A stretch of DNA of 64,000 bases from Gongronella butleri (lineage: Eukaryota > Mucoromycota > Mucoromycetes > Mucorales > Cunninghamellaceae): NCBI GenBank assembly GCA_025201375.1, contig JAIWZP010000031.1, positions 124,001 to 188,000 on the forward strand. The letters are read 5' to 3'. Of the stretch, positions 22,047 through 32,883 are shown piece by piece. Within the stretch, counting starts at the first letter, position 1. Every line of letters starts with the position of its first letter. The notes beneath the pieces were generated by a model, which ran no database searches, was not told where the DNA came from, and saw only the letters and a list, made by a program, of their open reading frames with translations. The translations under genes and the position numbers were made by a program.

Positions 22047-22561
22047 GCGTGATAAAATGAATAAAAATGCGCGAGAGGCAAAAGAATAGACGAGTGGGGA
22101 GAAAGAGGAACAATAGCAAGAAAAAAAAAAAAGGAGAATCCAAGAACGGCAGCCCCTTGACGTTTTATGGGAGTGCGCAGATTTGGTGAAACCCAGCCCA
22201 ATGCAGAGACTGTGTAACCATGTCCCATTGTTTTTGCACGCCGGGCGCTGAGCGGGTCTTGGCTCCAAACGATTTTGGGTTTCTGTAAGCATTGAAATGA
22301 AAATGGTGCCTCGCCGTCCCTTTTTTTATTTTTTATTTTATTTTTTATTTTATTTTTTGTGCACTTTGGACGCGAGACTTTGCCAAGGCGAGAGATGCTG
22401 AGGAGAAGCGATCAATTGGATGCCTCACCATGCCAAGTTGACAAGCCCACCCTCTTTTTTTTTTTTTCTCGACCCTGGTCCCCTGTAACACATGTTGATT
22501 TCTTGCCCACCCGACGCAAGGTAATAAAATTTGATATTTAATGGTGACTCTAGGGGGGTGA
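22047..22561. other. Spacer between P450-2 and P450-3
   Basis: 515 bp; promoter of copy 2 and 3' end of copy 3. Contains a TTTTATTTTATTTT simple repeat at about 22321-22359. No gene seen. Confidence 0.5.
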
Positions 22562-24928
22562 TCATTCGGAAACCGGCTTGCGAGGAGCAATATTGAACTC
22601 GCCAAAGGGAAAGGGAATGCCCTCTACAACAGACGATTAAAAAAGAGGAGAGTGAGCCATCAATTGACTCGTTTTGAATTGTTTTTGATTTACCTTGAGC
22701 GGGGAAAAAGATGTCGCCGACGGCGGCCATCTTGTATTCACGAATAAGCAGAGCAATGATGGTCTTGGTCTCTTGAATAGCAAACCAGCGGCCCGGGCAG
22801 GCGCGCTTGCCAAGACCAAAGAACAAAAAGTCCTCACCAATCTTTGTCGAGTTCTTGTCAGTGTCAAGGAAGCGATAGGGCTTGAATTCTGAGGGGGAAA
22901 AGGTACAAAAAAAAAAAAAAAAAAGCGCTGTTAAAACTGCTGTTGGGCGTGTACCACCGCGTCTTTTCTTCAGATTCTCATACCAGATACGTCGTCCAAA
23001 GCAGATTGCAATTGGGCATCATTGTGATTAGCCCAAACGTTGATGTACACAGAGTCGCCAGGATACACCTAACGACAAAAAAAGCAACGAAAAGAAGGTT
23101 TAGAGATCACGCGGAGGTCATTCCCGCCGGGCCGCGTGTTGCCGCAGGAGGTCCCTTTACCTTGGTGCCGTTGGACAAGACAATGGTGGAATTGGACACA
23201 TTAACGTGTGGAAGAGCAATGTAAGCCGTGCGCACGCGCATTGTTTCACGAATGACCGAATCCATCTTGGTGAATTTGTTGAGGATTTCACGCGTAAACA
23301 CTTCGGGGCCCGAGGACGCGCTGTAGCCAGCCTCTGCCAAGACCTCGTTCTGCTCCTCAAGGAGATCATCCATGACCTCAGGATTGGCCAACAGGCGATA
23401 AAGGACCCATGTGGAGTTTTCAGAGGTAGCTAAGCAACAATTATACGATTAAACTCTATTTTTTCTCCGGTTTTGCAAAGAGGGTTCTTACTGTGCACAG
23501 CAGCAAAGATCAATTGGGTAAGCCAGTTGACCATGTAGGTCACGGTGTCCATGCCAGCCGGTGGAGAATAATTTTCCATGATGTCTTGCATGATGTCATC
23601 CTAATGAAAAGCGCGTCAGTCGCACGGAACACGGAAAAGACGCGTTTAAAAAGGGCATACAGGGCGATCCCAGTTGCTGTCACCAGAGGCCATGGCCTTG
23701 AGACGGCGTGTAACCTCGGGCTTGATGGCCGCGGCCAATTGGGCACGATGACGCTGCACATTGGCGCTCGTCTTGCCAATCCAATACATGCGCGCCTTCA
23801 TGAGCAAGGGGAAGGGCTCCAGCCAGGGCTTGGGAAGCACCTCTGAGCCAACCTCCAAGACCATGTTCTTGAAAGAGTCGATCAATTGCTTATCCTTGGC
23901 CAAATCAGGGCCCACAAACACGGCAGCCGAGGCCATGGCCACGCTGTTTTGCATGAGAGAGTACATGTGGGGGAATTCTGCATGTCCAAAAGAAAAAAAA
24001 AACGAAATGTGAGCGTCCAGCGCGTCGAAAGGCATTGATTTCATCCTTTTCTTACGTTTGCCCTCAGCTGTGAATCACAATTGTTATGAAAAAAGGGGAG
24101 GTCAGCTAGGGCATTGGATTATTCACCGCATCGTTGCTTACATCCCACTTGGCCAATCTGCTCTTGCAGACCAATTTGCAACTATAAAATGCGGAAAATG
24201 AGATAAATCGCGCTTTTTTTTTTTTTTTGTTTTTTTACTTTACATGTTCAATGACGCGGGCCGTAAAGTGCTTGAGGTTGGGGCTCAAGAATTTCTTGAC
24301 GGCGTCAGCAGTGAGTGTGGCAGGCATGGCCGAGTGAGGACCACTGTTGGTGAGCAAGATATTATCAAAGGTCTATGGCATCATAAAAAAAAGAGTGAGC
24401 AACAGCTTGCCAGGAAGTCATAGCCGAGAAAAACGCGTGTCTTACGCGATTGAGGCCGACGATGAAATCAAACTTGTCATTCAGGAACACCTCGCGGACA
24501 TATCGGCCCGAGACAACAATGGCATGGTGGCCAAACAATTGGGCACCCCACACCTGACCGAGGTGCTCCCACTTTTTAATGAAAGCTTTGGGGTCTTTGC
24601 GATACTCGTCAGTGGAGCTGCCAGTCCAAGAAGAGGCAGGCACCTCGGGACAGCCGTAATCCTGCAAAAAAAAAAAAAAAAAAAAAAAAGAGTCGTGTAT
24701 GAGCAATTAAAGGTTCAATGGCAGCGCCATCACGCTCAAAATGATAACAAGTTTCCTTTTCGTATCACCCACCCTCTTGGATTTGGCATAAGTAGCGCCA
24801 ACGAGCAGCACAGCAGCCGCAGTGATGCCAATGGCTCCTTCCTTTGTGTTCACTAGGGATTGGAGCTGGTCCATGGTCTTTCGGTGGTCGAAGCGATTAG
24901 CAAGCTCGTACAGGTATTGAGTCAGCAT
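22562..24928 (-). CDS. Cytochrome P450, array copy 3
   Basis: Eleven exons (24928-24773, 24661-24446, 24372-24244, 24181-24142, 24067-24056, 23977-23661, 23600-23492, 23429-23161, 23068-22984, 22888-22694, 22623-22562) give 529 residues. Anchor MLTQYLYELANRFDH then GAIGITAAAVLLVGA; I-helix AVHTTSEN, which is split by an intron after the His codon; K-helix ETMR; heme loop FFGLGKRACPGRWFAIQE, here without any intron, unlike its sisters. Exon 5 is only 12 nt. It lacks the second intron of the other copies and has a private intron near the C-terminus. All P450 landmarks are intact, so it should be a working ER monooxygenase; the substrate is unknown. Frame continuity across all joins supports the model. 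Confidence 0.92.
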
Positions 24929-25700
24929 GATTGCAATGGTGGTAATGCAAGAATAGGAAGTAGAAACGATGCAATTGAGGAGAAAAAAAAAGAAAAAGCA
25001 AAAAATGAGCTGACGATGCCCCCCTTTTTCTATTTTTTTTTTCTGACGGGCAAATAGGGTCCGACAGCGATCATAATATCGGTCGATTCGGCGTCCGATG
25101 CGGGAGAGACCGCAAATACCAAGCGGGAATTACGGGGCCGTGCATTTAAACCTATCAGGGTCGTGCTCGGCCATTGATGCCTACAGCCCGGGCAGCGTTA
25201 CAGAACAATCAAGTGCCTCATGGTCTCGTTTTTCTTTTTGGCCCAGCGCTCGACCCCAAAATTCTGCAATCTTGCATTCTTTTTCATGTAAACGCGTTAA
25301 AACATTCTATTTCATCTATTTTGGTCACCGCCGTCAGAAATGAATTCCACTTTCATTTTTTTTGAACTTGGCAGCCAAGCAGAAAAGGCACTGCGTTCCA
25401 CCAATCATGCGTATTTCGGCCGCCGGCAGTACCTGGCCACTCAAAACGTCGCATTTAAGCGTTGGAAAAGGAACACCCGGCGACCTCAGCGCTAACAATC
25501 CAAAGGGAGATCCTGCAATGCGGCTCGACAACCCAAATCGAGAAAGTAGGACAACGGCGCACGAATCTCTGGGGAAAATAGGATTTAACGATATTTTCAA
25601 CGAATTTGTCCTGATCGAATGGCATTGATGGCAGAAAAAGTTTATTTTCGTACAGGGGGCAAGGCATAAAAAAAGGTATTCATAGTGTGGTGGCATGCTC
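24929..25700. other. Spacer between P450-3 and P450-4
   Basis: 772 bp; promoter of copy 3 and 3' end of copy 4. Short open frames only; no domain recognised. Confidence 0.5.
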
Positions 25701-28042
25701 TTAGGCCGCCATTGGCGCTTGGCGTGGCTTAAACGTGATGCGCGTGGGGTAGGGAGGGAATGGCTCGCGCTCAGCAATGGGGAAGATCACCTCGTCCGGC
25801 GACGATAGCTCGTACTTGCGCAATAGCAGGGCAATGATCGTTTTGATCTCTTGGATGGCAAACCTACAAATAAAAAAAGCGAAAAATGAGCCATGGACTC
25901 CATTTCGGCAAACAAAACGCGCTGCGTCCGCATACCAACGTCCTGTACATTAGAAAGATCAAGAAAATAAGAGAATGAGCCAACTTGTCATGCAAATTTT
26001 ATCATTTTTTTTGATGTACCAGGGCATGCGTGCTTCCCCAGACCAAAAAAGAGGAAGTCATCGCCAATCTTGGTCGCATTTTTGCCTTGGTTCAGATAGC
26101 GATAGGGCTACAAGACGCGGAATCACAAGAAGTAGTGAGGTGACATGGAAAAACACGCATTTTTTTTTTTTTTTTTTTTTACCTTGAACGCGTTGTAATC
26201 ATCAATGACACTTTGCATTTCAGGGTCGCGATGGCAAGACCAAAAGTCAATAAAAGCATTTTCGCCCGGCAAAATGCGTGCGCCGCTCGAAAGGACAATG
26301 GTGCGGTTGGACGTGTTGGTATGAGGCAAGCCATAATAGGTGTGGCGCGCACGTGCGGTCTCGCGGATGGCCGAGTCCATTTTGACGAATTCGTTGAGAA
26401 TCTCGCGTGTGAACACCTCAGGACCCACGGAAGCGTCGTATCCGTGTTTTTGCAAGATTTCATTCTGCTCTTCATACAGATCTTGCACGAGTTCGGGGTG
26501 CTGTAGCAGACGATAGATGAAAACAGTGCTGTTTTCGCTGGTCGTGTGAATTGCAGCAAAGATGAGACTCGTAAACCATGCCACAAGATAGTCCACCATG
26601 CTGACACCAGCTGGCGGCTTTTCATTTTCCAAAATGCTTTGTAGAACATCATCCTGCACGGTAAAAAAAAAAAGCGCGTCAATTGCGCGATTTTGCATAA
26701 TTTCTCGTTTTTTTTTCTTTTCTTACCGGGCGCTCCCAATTGCTGTCATTTTCGGTCATTGCTTTGAGTCGTCGCGCAACCTCCGGTGCCAAGGCATTGT
26801 GCAATTGCTCGCGATGGCGCCGTGGCACAGATGACGTGCGTCCGATCCACCACATCCTGATGCGGTTGATCGCGGGGAAAGGCTCAAGCCATGGCTTGGG
26901 CTTGAGCTCGCTACCCACTTGGAGCACCATGTTTTTAAACGAGTCAATCAAGCCAGGATCTTTGGCAAGCTCCGGTCCGACAAAGACTGCCGCACTTGCG
27001 GATGCGACGGCATGCTGAAGGATAGGAAACCTGCAAAAATTAAAAAAATAAAGGAACTGAGTGCCACAATTCCAACCAGCGTCATCTGAAACACTTACGC
27101 GTGAGGCAAAGTGGTTCCTTCAGCTGTGAATCACGAAAAAAAAGAAGAAAAGGGAGACGTTCATGAGTATTTCAAGGGTTCACGTGGAAACACACGCGCT
27201 TTTACGAGGAACAGTGCCAATTTTCTGCTCCAGACCGATCTCCAGCTATCAATTGATGGAAAAAAAAAGTCAATTCGATGCTTTGAAGATCAACAACCAG
27301 CGATTTACGTGTTCAATGACGCGTTTTGTGAAATGCTTGAGATTTGGCGACAAGTAGCGCTTGATTCCGCCTGAAAGCACGCTGACATCCATGCTGTAAG
27401 TGTTGGTCAACAGCGCAACGTGCATGCTCTATGATAATTTGTCACAAGGTCATGAGTCAAGGGGTCATCAGCCCCATTTTTTTCTCTTTTTTTGTGTTTT
27501 TTTTTATTTTTTACTCACCCTTTGCATGCCCTTGACAAAGCTAAAGTCGTCGTTCATAAAAATCTCGCGCACTGCCACGCCGCTCACAATCGTCGCGTGC
27601 TATTTGAAAGGAAAAGAAATGAAAAAGATGGAAAAAATCATGAATTTGTCTTGTTTCAACGCGTAAAAGTTTACCTGGCCAAAGAGCTGCGCACCATACA
27701 CGGGCACTCCGAGCTTGGTGCGCCATTTTTCAATGAACGCGGGCGGACTCACACGGTATTCATCTGTGGAGCTTCCAAAAATGCCACTTGCAGGCACTTG
27801 AGGCACACCTCGGTCAATCTATCCAGAGAAAAAGAGCAATGCCATTAAATATCTTTGCCTGCAAACCTGATCCGCTACATTCCTACCTTGGTGGCGTGGT
27901 AATAGGTGGTACCAGCAATCAGGGCCACAGCTGCGGAGATCCCAAAAAGACCCTCACGGCTGGAAGTGGCAGCTTGAAGGTGATCCATGACATTCCTGCT
28001 GTTCAATCGATCAGCAAAATGATGAATATATTCAGTGAGCAT
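25701..28042 (-). CDS. Cytochrome P450, array copy 4
   Basis: Eleven exons (28042-27887, 27818-27675, 27599-27519, 27428-27309, 27245-27206, 27123-27099, 27030-26727, 26653-26183, 26107-26020, 25942-25936, 25863-25701) give 532 residues. Anchor MLTEYIHHFADRLNSRN then GLFGISAAVALIAGT; I-helix AIHTTSEN; K-helix ETAR; heme loop FFGLGKHACPGRWFAIQE assembled across a 7-nt microexon (GACGTTG, 25936-25942). Exon 6 is 25 nt, as in copy 1. It lacks the intron after the LSSGA region that copies 1 and 2 have. The fourth exon is 9 nt shorter than in the other copies, an in-frame deletion of three residues. All landmark residues are present. Function as in the other copies; substrate unknown. Confidence 0.92.
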
Positions 28043-28688
28043 TGTTGCGCGACGGCGAATCTGGCGAGAGACGTGAGAAAGTGTGAAAGAATTACAAAAA
28101 AGTAGAAAAAGTGAAAAACGAGGCAAAGGGGTCAACCTTAAATAGGGCAAAACTCCCTCGATTATAGGATTTGAGGCAGCAGCGAATCCGAAGCCTTCAT
28201 TTTCCGCGGCACATCACTTCTTCCATCTTCTCAGGTTATGATTGGAAGATGATCGTCCGGGATTTTAAAATACGCGTTAAAAAGGAGCGGTACCCTTTTC
28301 ACACTCTCCTTGTCGACCTGTTGCATTGATCGTGCATGATCTGATGATGAAGGGGTACAGTATCATATGCGCGCAGCAAATTCACAGCCATGAAAAAGAA
28401 AAAAAAAGGGAGGTTGCATGTTGTTTAGCCGAAAACATGGCGTTGCAATGGACGCCAAGAGCCAGCATCGGCACCATCCAATGGCACAGGGTGTCCAACG
28501 TTGTTGCTAGCGCATTTTTGTGGCATCAGGCGACGCAATGGACCAAAATCAGGCTAAAATGCTTTCCGAGCAAGCCAATTTGCATTTTAAAAGAGAAACA
28601 CCGCGCATTCAAAGTAAACAATGAACATCAGGGGACAGAAAAAAGTGTTTAGTTGATGACACAATAATGATAGAAAAAGCCGATTGGC
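28043..28688. other. Spacer between P450-4 and P450-5
   Basis: 646 bp; promoter of copy 4 and 3' end of copy 5. One TACAGTATCATA motif at about 28357. No gene seen. Confidence 0.5.
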
Positions 28689-30404
28689 TTAAACGACGCG
28701 CTTGCGTGGCGTGAGCTTGAATTTGGCATTTGGGAAGGCCACGCGCTCTGCAGTGGGCCATTGGATGGGCGGACCAACAGGCTCGATCTTGTAGGATCGA
28801 ATTAGCATGGACATCATGGTCTTGATCTCTTGGATGGCAAACCTACAAGACAAAAACGCGAGAAGTAAGCAAAAATTTGTCGTGTCGTGCGTACTGTATG
28901 CCATTCTCAACTTACCAACGACCTGTCAAAGAATAAGTTCAAAGAGAGAAATTTGGTTAGATATCTAGTCATGGACAAAAAAAAAAACTTACCTGGGCAG
29001 GCATGCTTGCCCATGCCGAAAAACGTGAAATCCTCGCCAATCTTCGTTGAATTCTTGTCGCGATCGAGGAATCGATAAGGATTAAATTCGTAGAGATCGT
29101 CGGCGGTACCCTGCAGCTCGGGATCGCGGTGGTTGTGGAATTGATTGACATAGACGAATTCACCAGGCAAAACAACAGCGCCATTGGACAATGTCAGCGG
29201 CTTGTCACTGGCATTGGCGTGCGGCAGCACAATGTATTCGTTTTTGACGCGGCATGCTTCGCGGACGGCCGAGTCCAGCTTGACAAACTTGTTGAGCATC
29301 TCACGTGTAAAGACCTCAGGACCCGCCGTCTCATCGTAGCCGCAGGAAGCCAGCACTTCGTTTTGCTCCTCGTATAGCTCCTCAAACACGTGAGGGTGTT
29401 GCAAAAGACGATACATGACCACCGTGCCGTTCTCCGACGTAGCTAAAAAAATTAAAGAAAAATAAAAAATGAGCGGCTTTTTGAGAAAATCGCGTTTTTT
29501 TTTTCTTACTATGCAAGGCAGCAAAGATCAATTGAGTCATCCAGTTGATAAGGTATGTGATCATATCCAATTCCTCTGGCTTTTCATAATTTTCCAAAAT
29601 GTCTTGCAGCATATCGTCCTTTAAAAGAAAAGAAAAAAAACGCGTCAACCCTCGTTTTTCGTCAATCGGCACGAAGCAAACCTACAGGTCGTTCCCAATT
29701 GCTATCGCCAGAGGCCATGGCTTTAAGCCGTCGGTCCACTTCAGGGCGCAGTGCATTGCCCAATTGGGCCCTATGACGCTTCACAGCAGGGGATGTCTAA
29801 AAAGACGGAAAATATCAGTATCTAAACGGAACCATCAAGCCGTCGTGTTCTGGCCATACCTTGCCAATATACCACATGCCGAAGCGCACGATCAATGGGA
29901 AGTTTTCGAGCCAAGGTCGCGGCTTTAATTCACTCGCAATATTCATGACCATGTTTTTGAAAGAATCGATCAATTCAGGATTGGCTGCAAGCTTGGGACC
30001 GACAAATACGGACGCAGATGCCTTGGCTACCATATGCTGGAGGAAAGGATAAGCGTGATCAAAGACAAGTCCCTCCTCTATTCAAAAAAAAAAAAACAGT
30101 TGATTAGAAGAAAATCGTGGTTTTCGAGTAGATCACGTACCAGGCACTGTGCCGCATTGCTCGTCAATGGCAATTTTCAGCTAAAAGATATCAACGTTGG
30201 CTCGTCAATGTCACACCAGGGCGTTTCTTTCGTGTGGTGGCTTACGTGTTCAATCACACGCGGCGTATATTGTTTCAGCTTGGGGGACAAAAAGCGCTTG
30301 ATCACATCTGAGGCGTATGTAGCTGTCTTGCTGCTGGAGGAACCGCTGTTGGTCATGAGATTGGGGTCGAACGTCTACCAATCAGGCGCGTCAACTTTTT
30401 GTTC

Positions 30405-30451
<47 letters not shown>

Positions 30452-30988
30452 GACTCGTACCTTTGTAACAGCCAAAATGAAGCTAAACTTGTCATCCAAG
30501 AAAACCTCGCGCACGTAAGAGCCTGATACGACCGTTACGTACTTTTTGAAATAAAAAAAAAAGAAAAAGAAAATAAAAAATTAGCCATTTTGCTCAAAAT
30601 CGAGAAAATCAGTTTTTACACGGCCGAAAAGCTTGGCTCCATAGACAGGTCCGAGTTTTTTCTGATACTTTAGAACGAATGCCTTGGGGTCGGCGCGATA
30701 TTCCTCCGTGGCGCTGCCAAACCAGCCATCGCCAACCAATTGTGGGCAACCTCGATCAATCTATATTAAAATCAAGTCAATGAATATTTTATGTTAGCAC
30801 GAGCTGGATGGGATGCGTGCTTTGACACATACAGAGGTGGCCTTGACGCGATTTGTGACTGCAATCAGCAGGATGGCCGCCGAGAGGCCAAGCAGACCTT
30901 CTTTGGTCGTAACAAGCGCCTGGAGGTTGTCAATGGGCTTGCGTTGACTCAGCCTGTCGATTGCTGAATGAATGTACTCAGAAAGCAT
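28689..30988 (-). CDS. Cytochrome P450, array copy 5
   Basis: Eleven exons (30988-30833, 30760-30620, 30541-30461, 30374-30246, 30180-30141, 30077-29860, 29796-29686, 29618-29510, 29442-28993, 28922-28916, 28842-28689) give 531 residues. Anchor MLSEYIHSAIDRLSQRK then GLLGLSAAILLIAV; I-helix ALHTTSEN split by an intron after His, as in copy 3; K-helix EACR; heme loop FFGMGKHACPGRW built across the 7-nt microexon GTCGTTG (28916-28922). It shares with copy 2 the fused exon 6 and the following intron. The third intron contains a 44-nt T run (30406-30449). All catalytic landmarks are present. It is the most upstream gene of the head-to-tail minus-strand block. Confidence 0.92.
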
Positions 30989-31809
30989 TGAAATATGATA
31001 AACACCTGGTGGAGGAAGAAAAGGGGACAAAAGAATAAAAAAAGACGTTTACCACCGATCTGGGTTACTTTATTTATGCGTTTGGTTATTGCGTGACAGT
31101 AATCGGCCGCCAGCGGCTCCGAGCAGCCGGGCCAATCATTTTGTTGTGTGCTTCGGCGGCCCAGCTTTCCGTCATGATCATGGAAACTTTCCTGATCCTT
31201 GGACACGCTGATTGTCACCCAAACAAATATCCCGTCTCGCTCCCACATGCTTCTTATGACACTGAGCACATTTCAACAGCTTGTTCAATGCGAACCACGG
31301 AAATGGTGGCGTTTTTAATGGCTCAATATGATATATGTTACAAAAATCATGCGATGCGACAGAAAGTGCAAAAAAAAACCTAACTGACGCGTGCATCTTG
31401 GCATGAATCCGGTGTTGTTTTTTGATATTTCCATATTGGTTGATCCAGTTGCTGGGAGATATCCATAGCATGATCAAAAAAGGCTGGCAATAAATGGATC
31501 TCGTGCCACACGCGCTTTTCATGCCATTCTGGACAAGACCAAGTGCCAGACCGCGTTTTTTTCACGCGTCTCTCATAGAATTCCTATTCGTGCAGCACTT
31601 TTCACTTCCCCGGACGCGTTATACAGTAATGTCACATTTCCACGGTCCAATGGCTGTATTTGCCAAATTGATCCATTTTTTGTTGATTGAAGTCTTTTTT
31701 TTTTTGACTATCTTGTGCATCAAGTAATCTGGAAAAGGATTGCATTGATAAAAGGGATGCCAATGATGACGGATGCAAAGAAAAAGCAAGCTATTATACA
31801 ATCGAGGTA
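30989..31809. other. P450-5 promoter side, no gene
   Basis: 821 bp with no supported coding region; holds the P450-5 promoter (a TATA-like CATAAATAAAG on the minus strand near 31066-31076) and the 3' end of the pseudouridine synthase gene. Confidence 0.5.
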
Positions 31810-32883
31810 TCAAACCCATGAAAAATGCTCCAAATCACGGAATGGATCGCGTGTTTCCATATGCCAGAGCCCTGATCGGAGAGGAACATCGATCTTGTAC
31901 GCATGGAGCATCATGCGCGTGCTGCTTTTTGTGAACGGCTCCTCGTAATTATAATCACCAATAATTGGATGGCCGATGGATTTCAAGTGAACACGCAATT
32001 GATGCCGCCTGCCTGAGTACCAAGCAGTGAGCACGTGATATTACAGCGCCCTGGAGCCTCTTCAAACACCAAGAGAACGTGCCGTGTTTTACCTGATTTT
32101 GGAAAGAGAAGAACTTTGGAGACAGGCATCTTGGCGCCATTTTGATCAGGGTCATAATAGAACCCGTGTTGCATGACTTGAACAGTGGTGAATGCGGGTC
32201 GCCCGGCAGGGTCAATGAGCATGCGGAAGCGATGCGCAGGGTCCTCAGCGATCGGCTGATCAATGATGCGCGTAAAACGTTGGCAATTTTGATTTTGTGC
32301 GCATTTCTGATTGTTTGCATTGCAATTGGTGGCGCCGTCCTCGCTGCCGTCGTGCTCGTCTTCCTCTGTGTTGGCTGTACTTGCGTCGCGTGCCACGTGG
32401 CCTTGCACAATGGCTAAATACGTCTTTTCAATCAACCGCTGCTCAAAAAGCCGTTGGACAGCACCGGCCGCCCGACGATTTGCCGCCAGCATATAGATGC
32501 CAGATGTCGCGTAGTCCAATTGGTGCAGATTCTTCATGGGTGGAAGGTCTGGAAATTGACTTTTTATCATACTATCGACTTTTTAAATAGAAGTTTCAGG
32601 CTTGCTGTCAAGGAAAAGCGACGTGTCTCTTGCCTGAGGGCTCGTCAAACGCCGGCTCGTCCTGGATCCCGCAGTCATAGGGCTTGTTGACAACTAAATA
32701 GTCCGCGTCTTGATAAACGATCTCGAGGGTATGCTGCTCAAGGCGTTTTGCGTCGTAACCTCGTCGCATAAGCGCGCTTGTCAAGAAAAAAAAAATAAAT
32801 AGGGCAAAAGAAGAACACCGTGAAAAAAGTGGCGCTCTTTGAAACCTTTTAAGCGTGGTCGGGCCTTTTTGTTGGGCTTGCAT
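31810..32883 (-). CDS. RluA-family pseudouridine synthase (RPUSD1-like)
   Basis: Four exons (32883-32846, 32776-32634, 32578-32093, 32012-31810) give 289 residues. The catalytic motif is HQLDYATSG with its Asp; Gln replaces the common Arg, as in the RPUSD1-type branch. Other family strings are YLVVNKPYDCGIQ, EKTYLAIVQGH and GRRHQLRVHLKSIGHPI. The enzyme isomerises uridine to pseudouridine in RNA; the target cannot be told from sequence. The second intron (32633-32579, 55 nt) appears to start with GC instead of GT (CAG then GCAAGA), which gives the only clean join between conserved blocks. The third intron restores SGRRHQLRVH. Starting at MQAQQKG needs the first intron; the alternative is the ATG at 32769. 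An Asp/Asn/Cys-rich insert follows QGHVARD. Confidence 0.88.
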
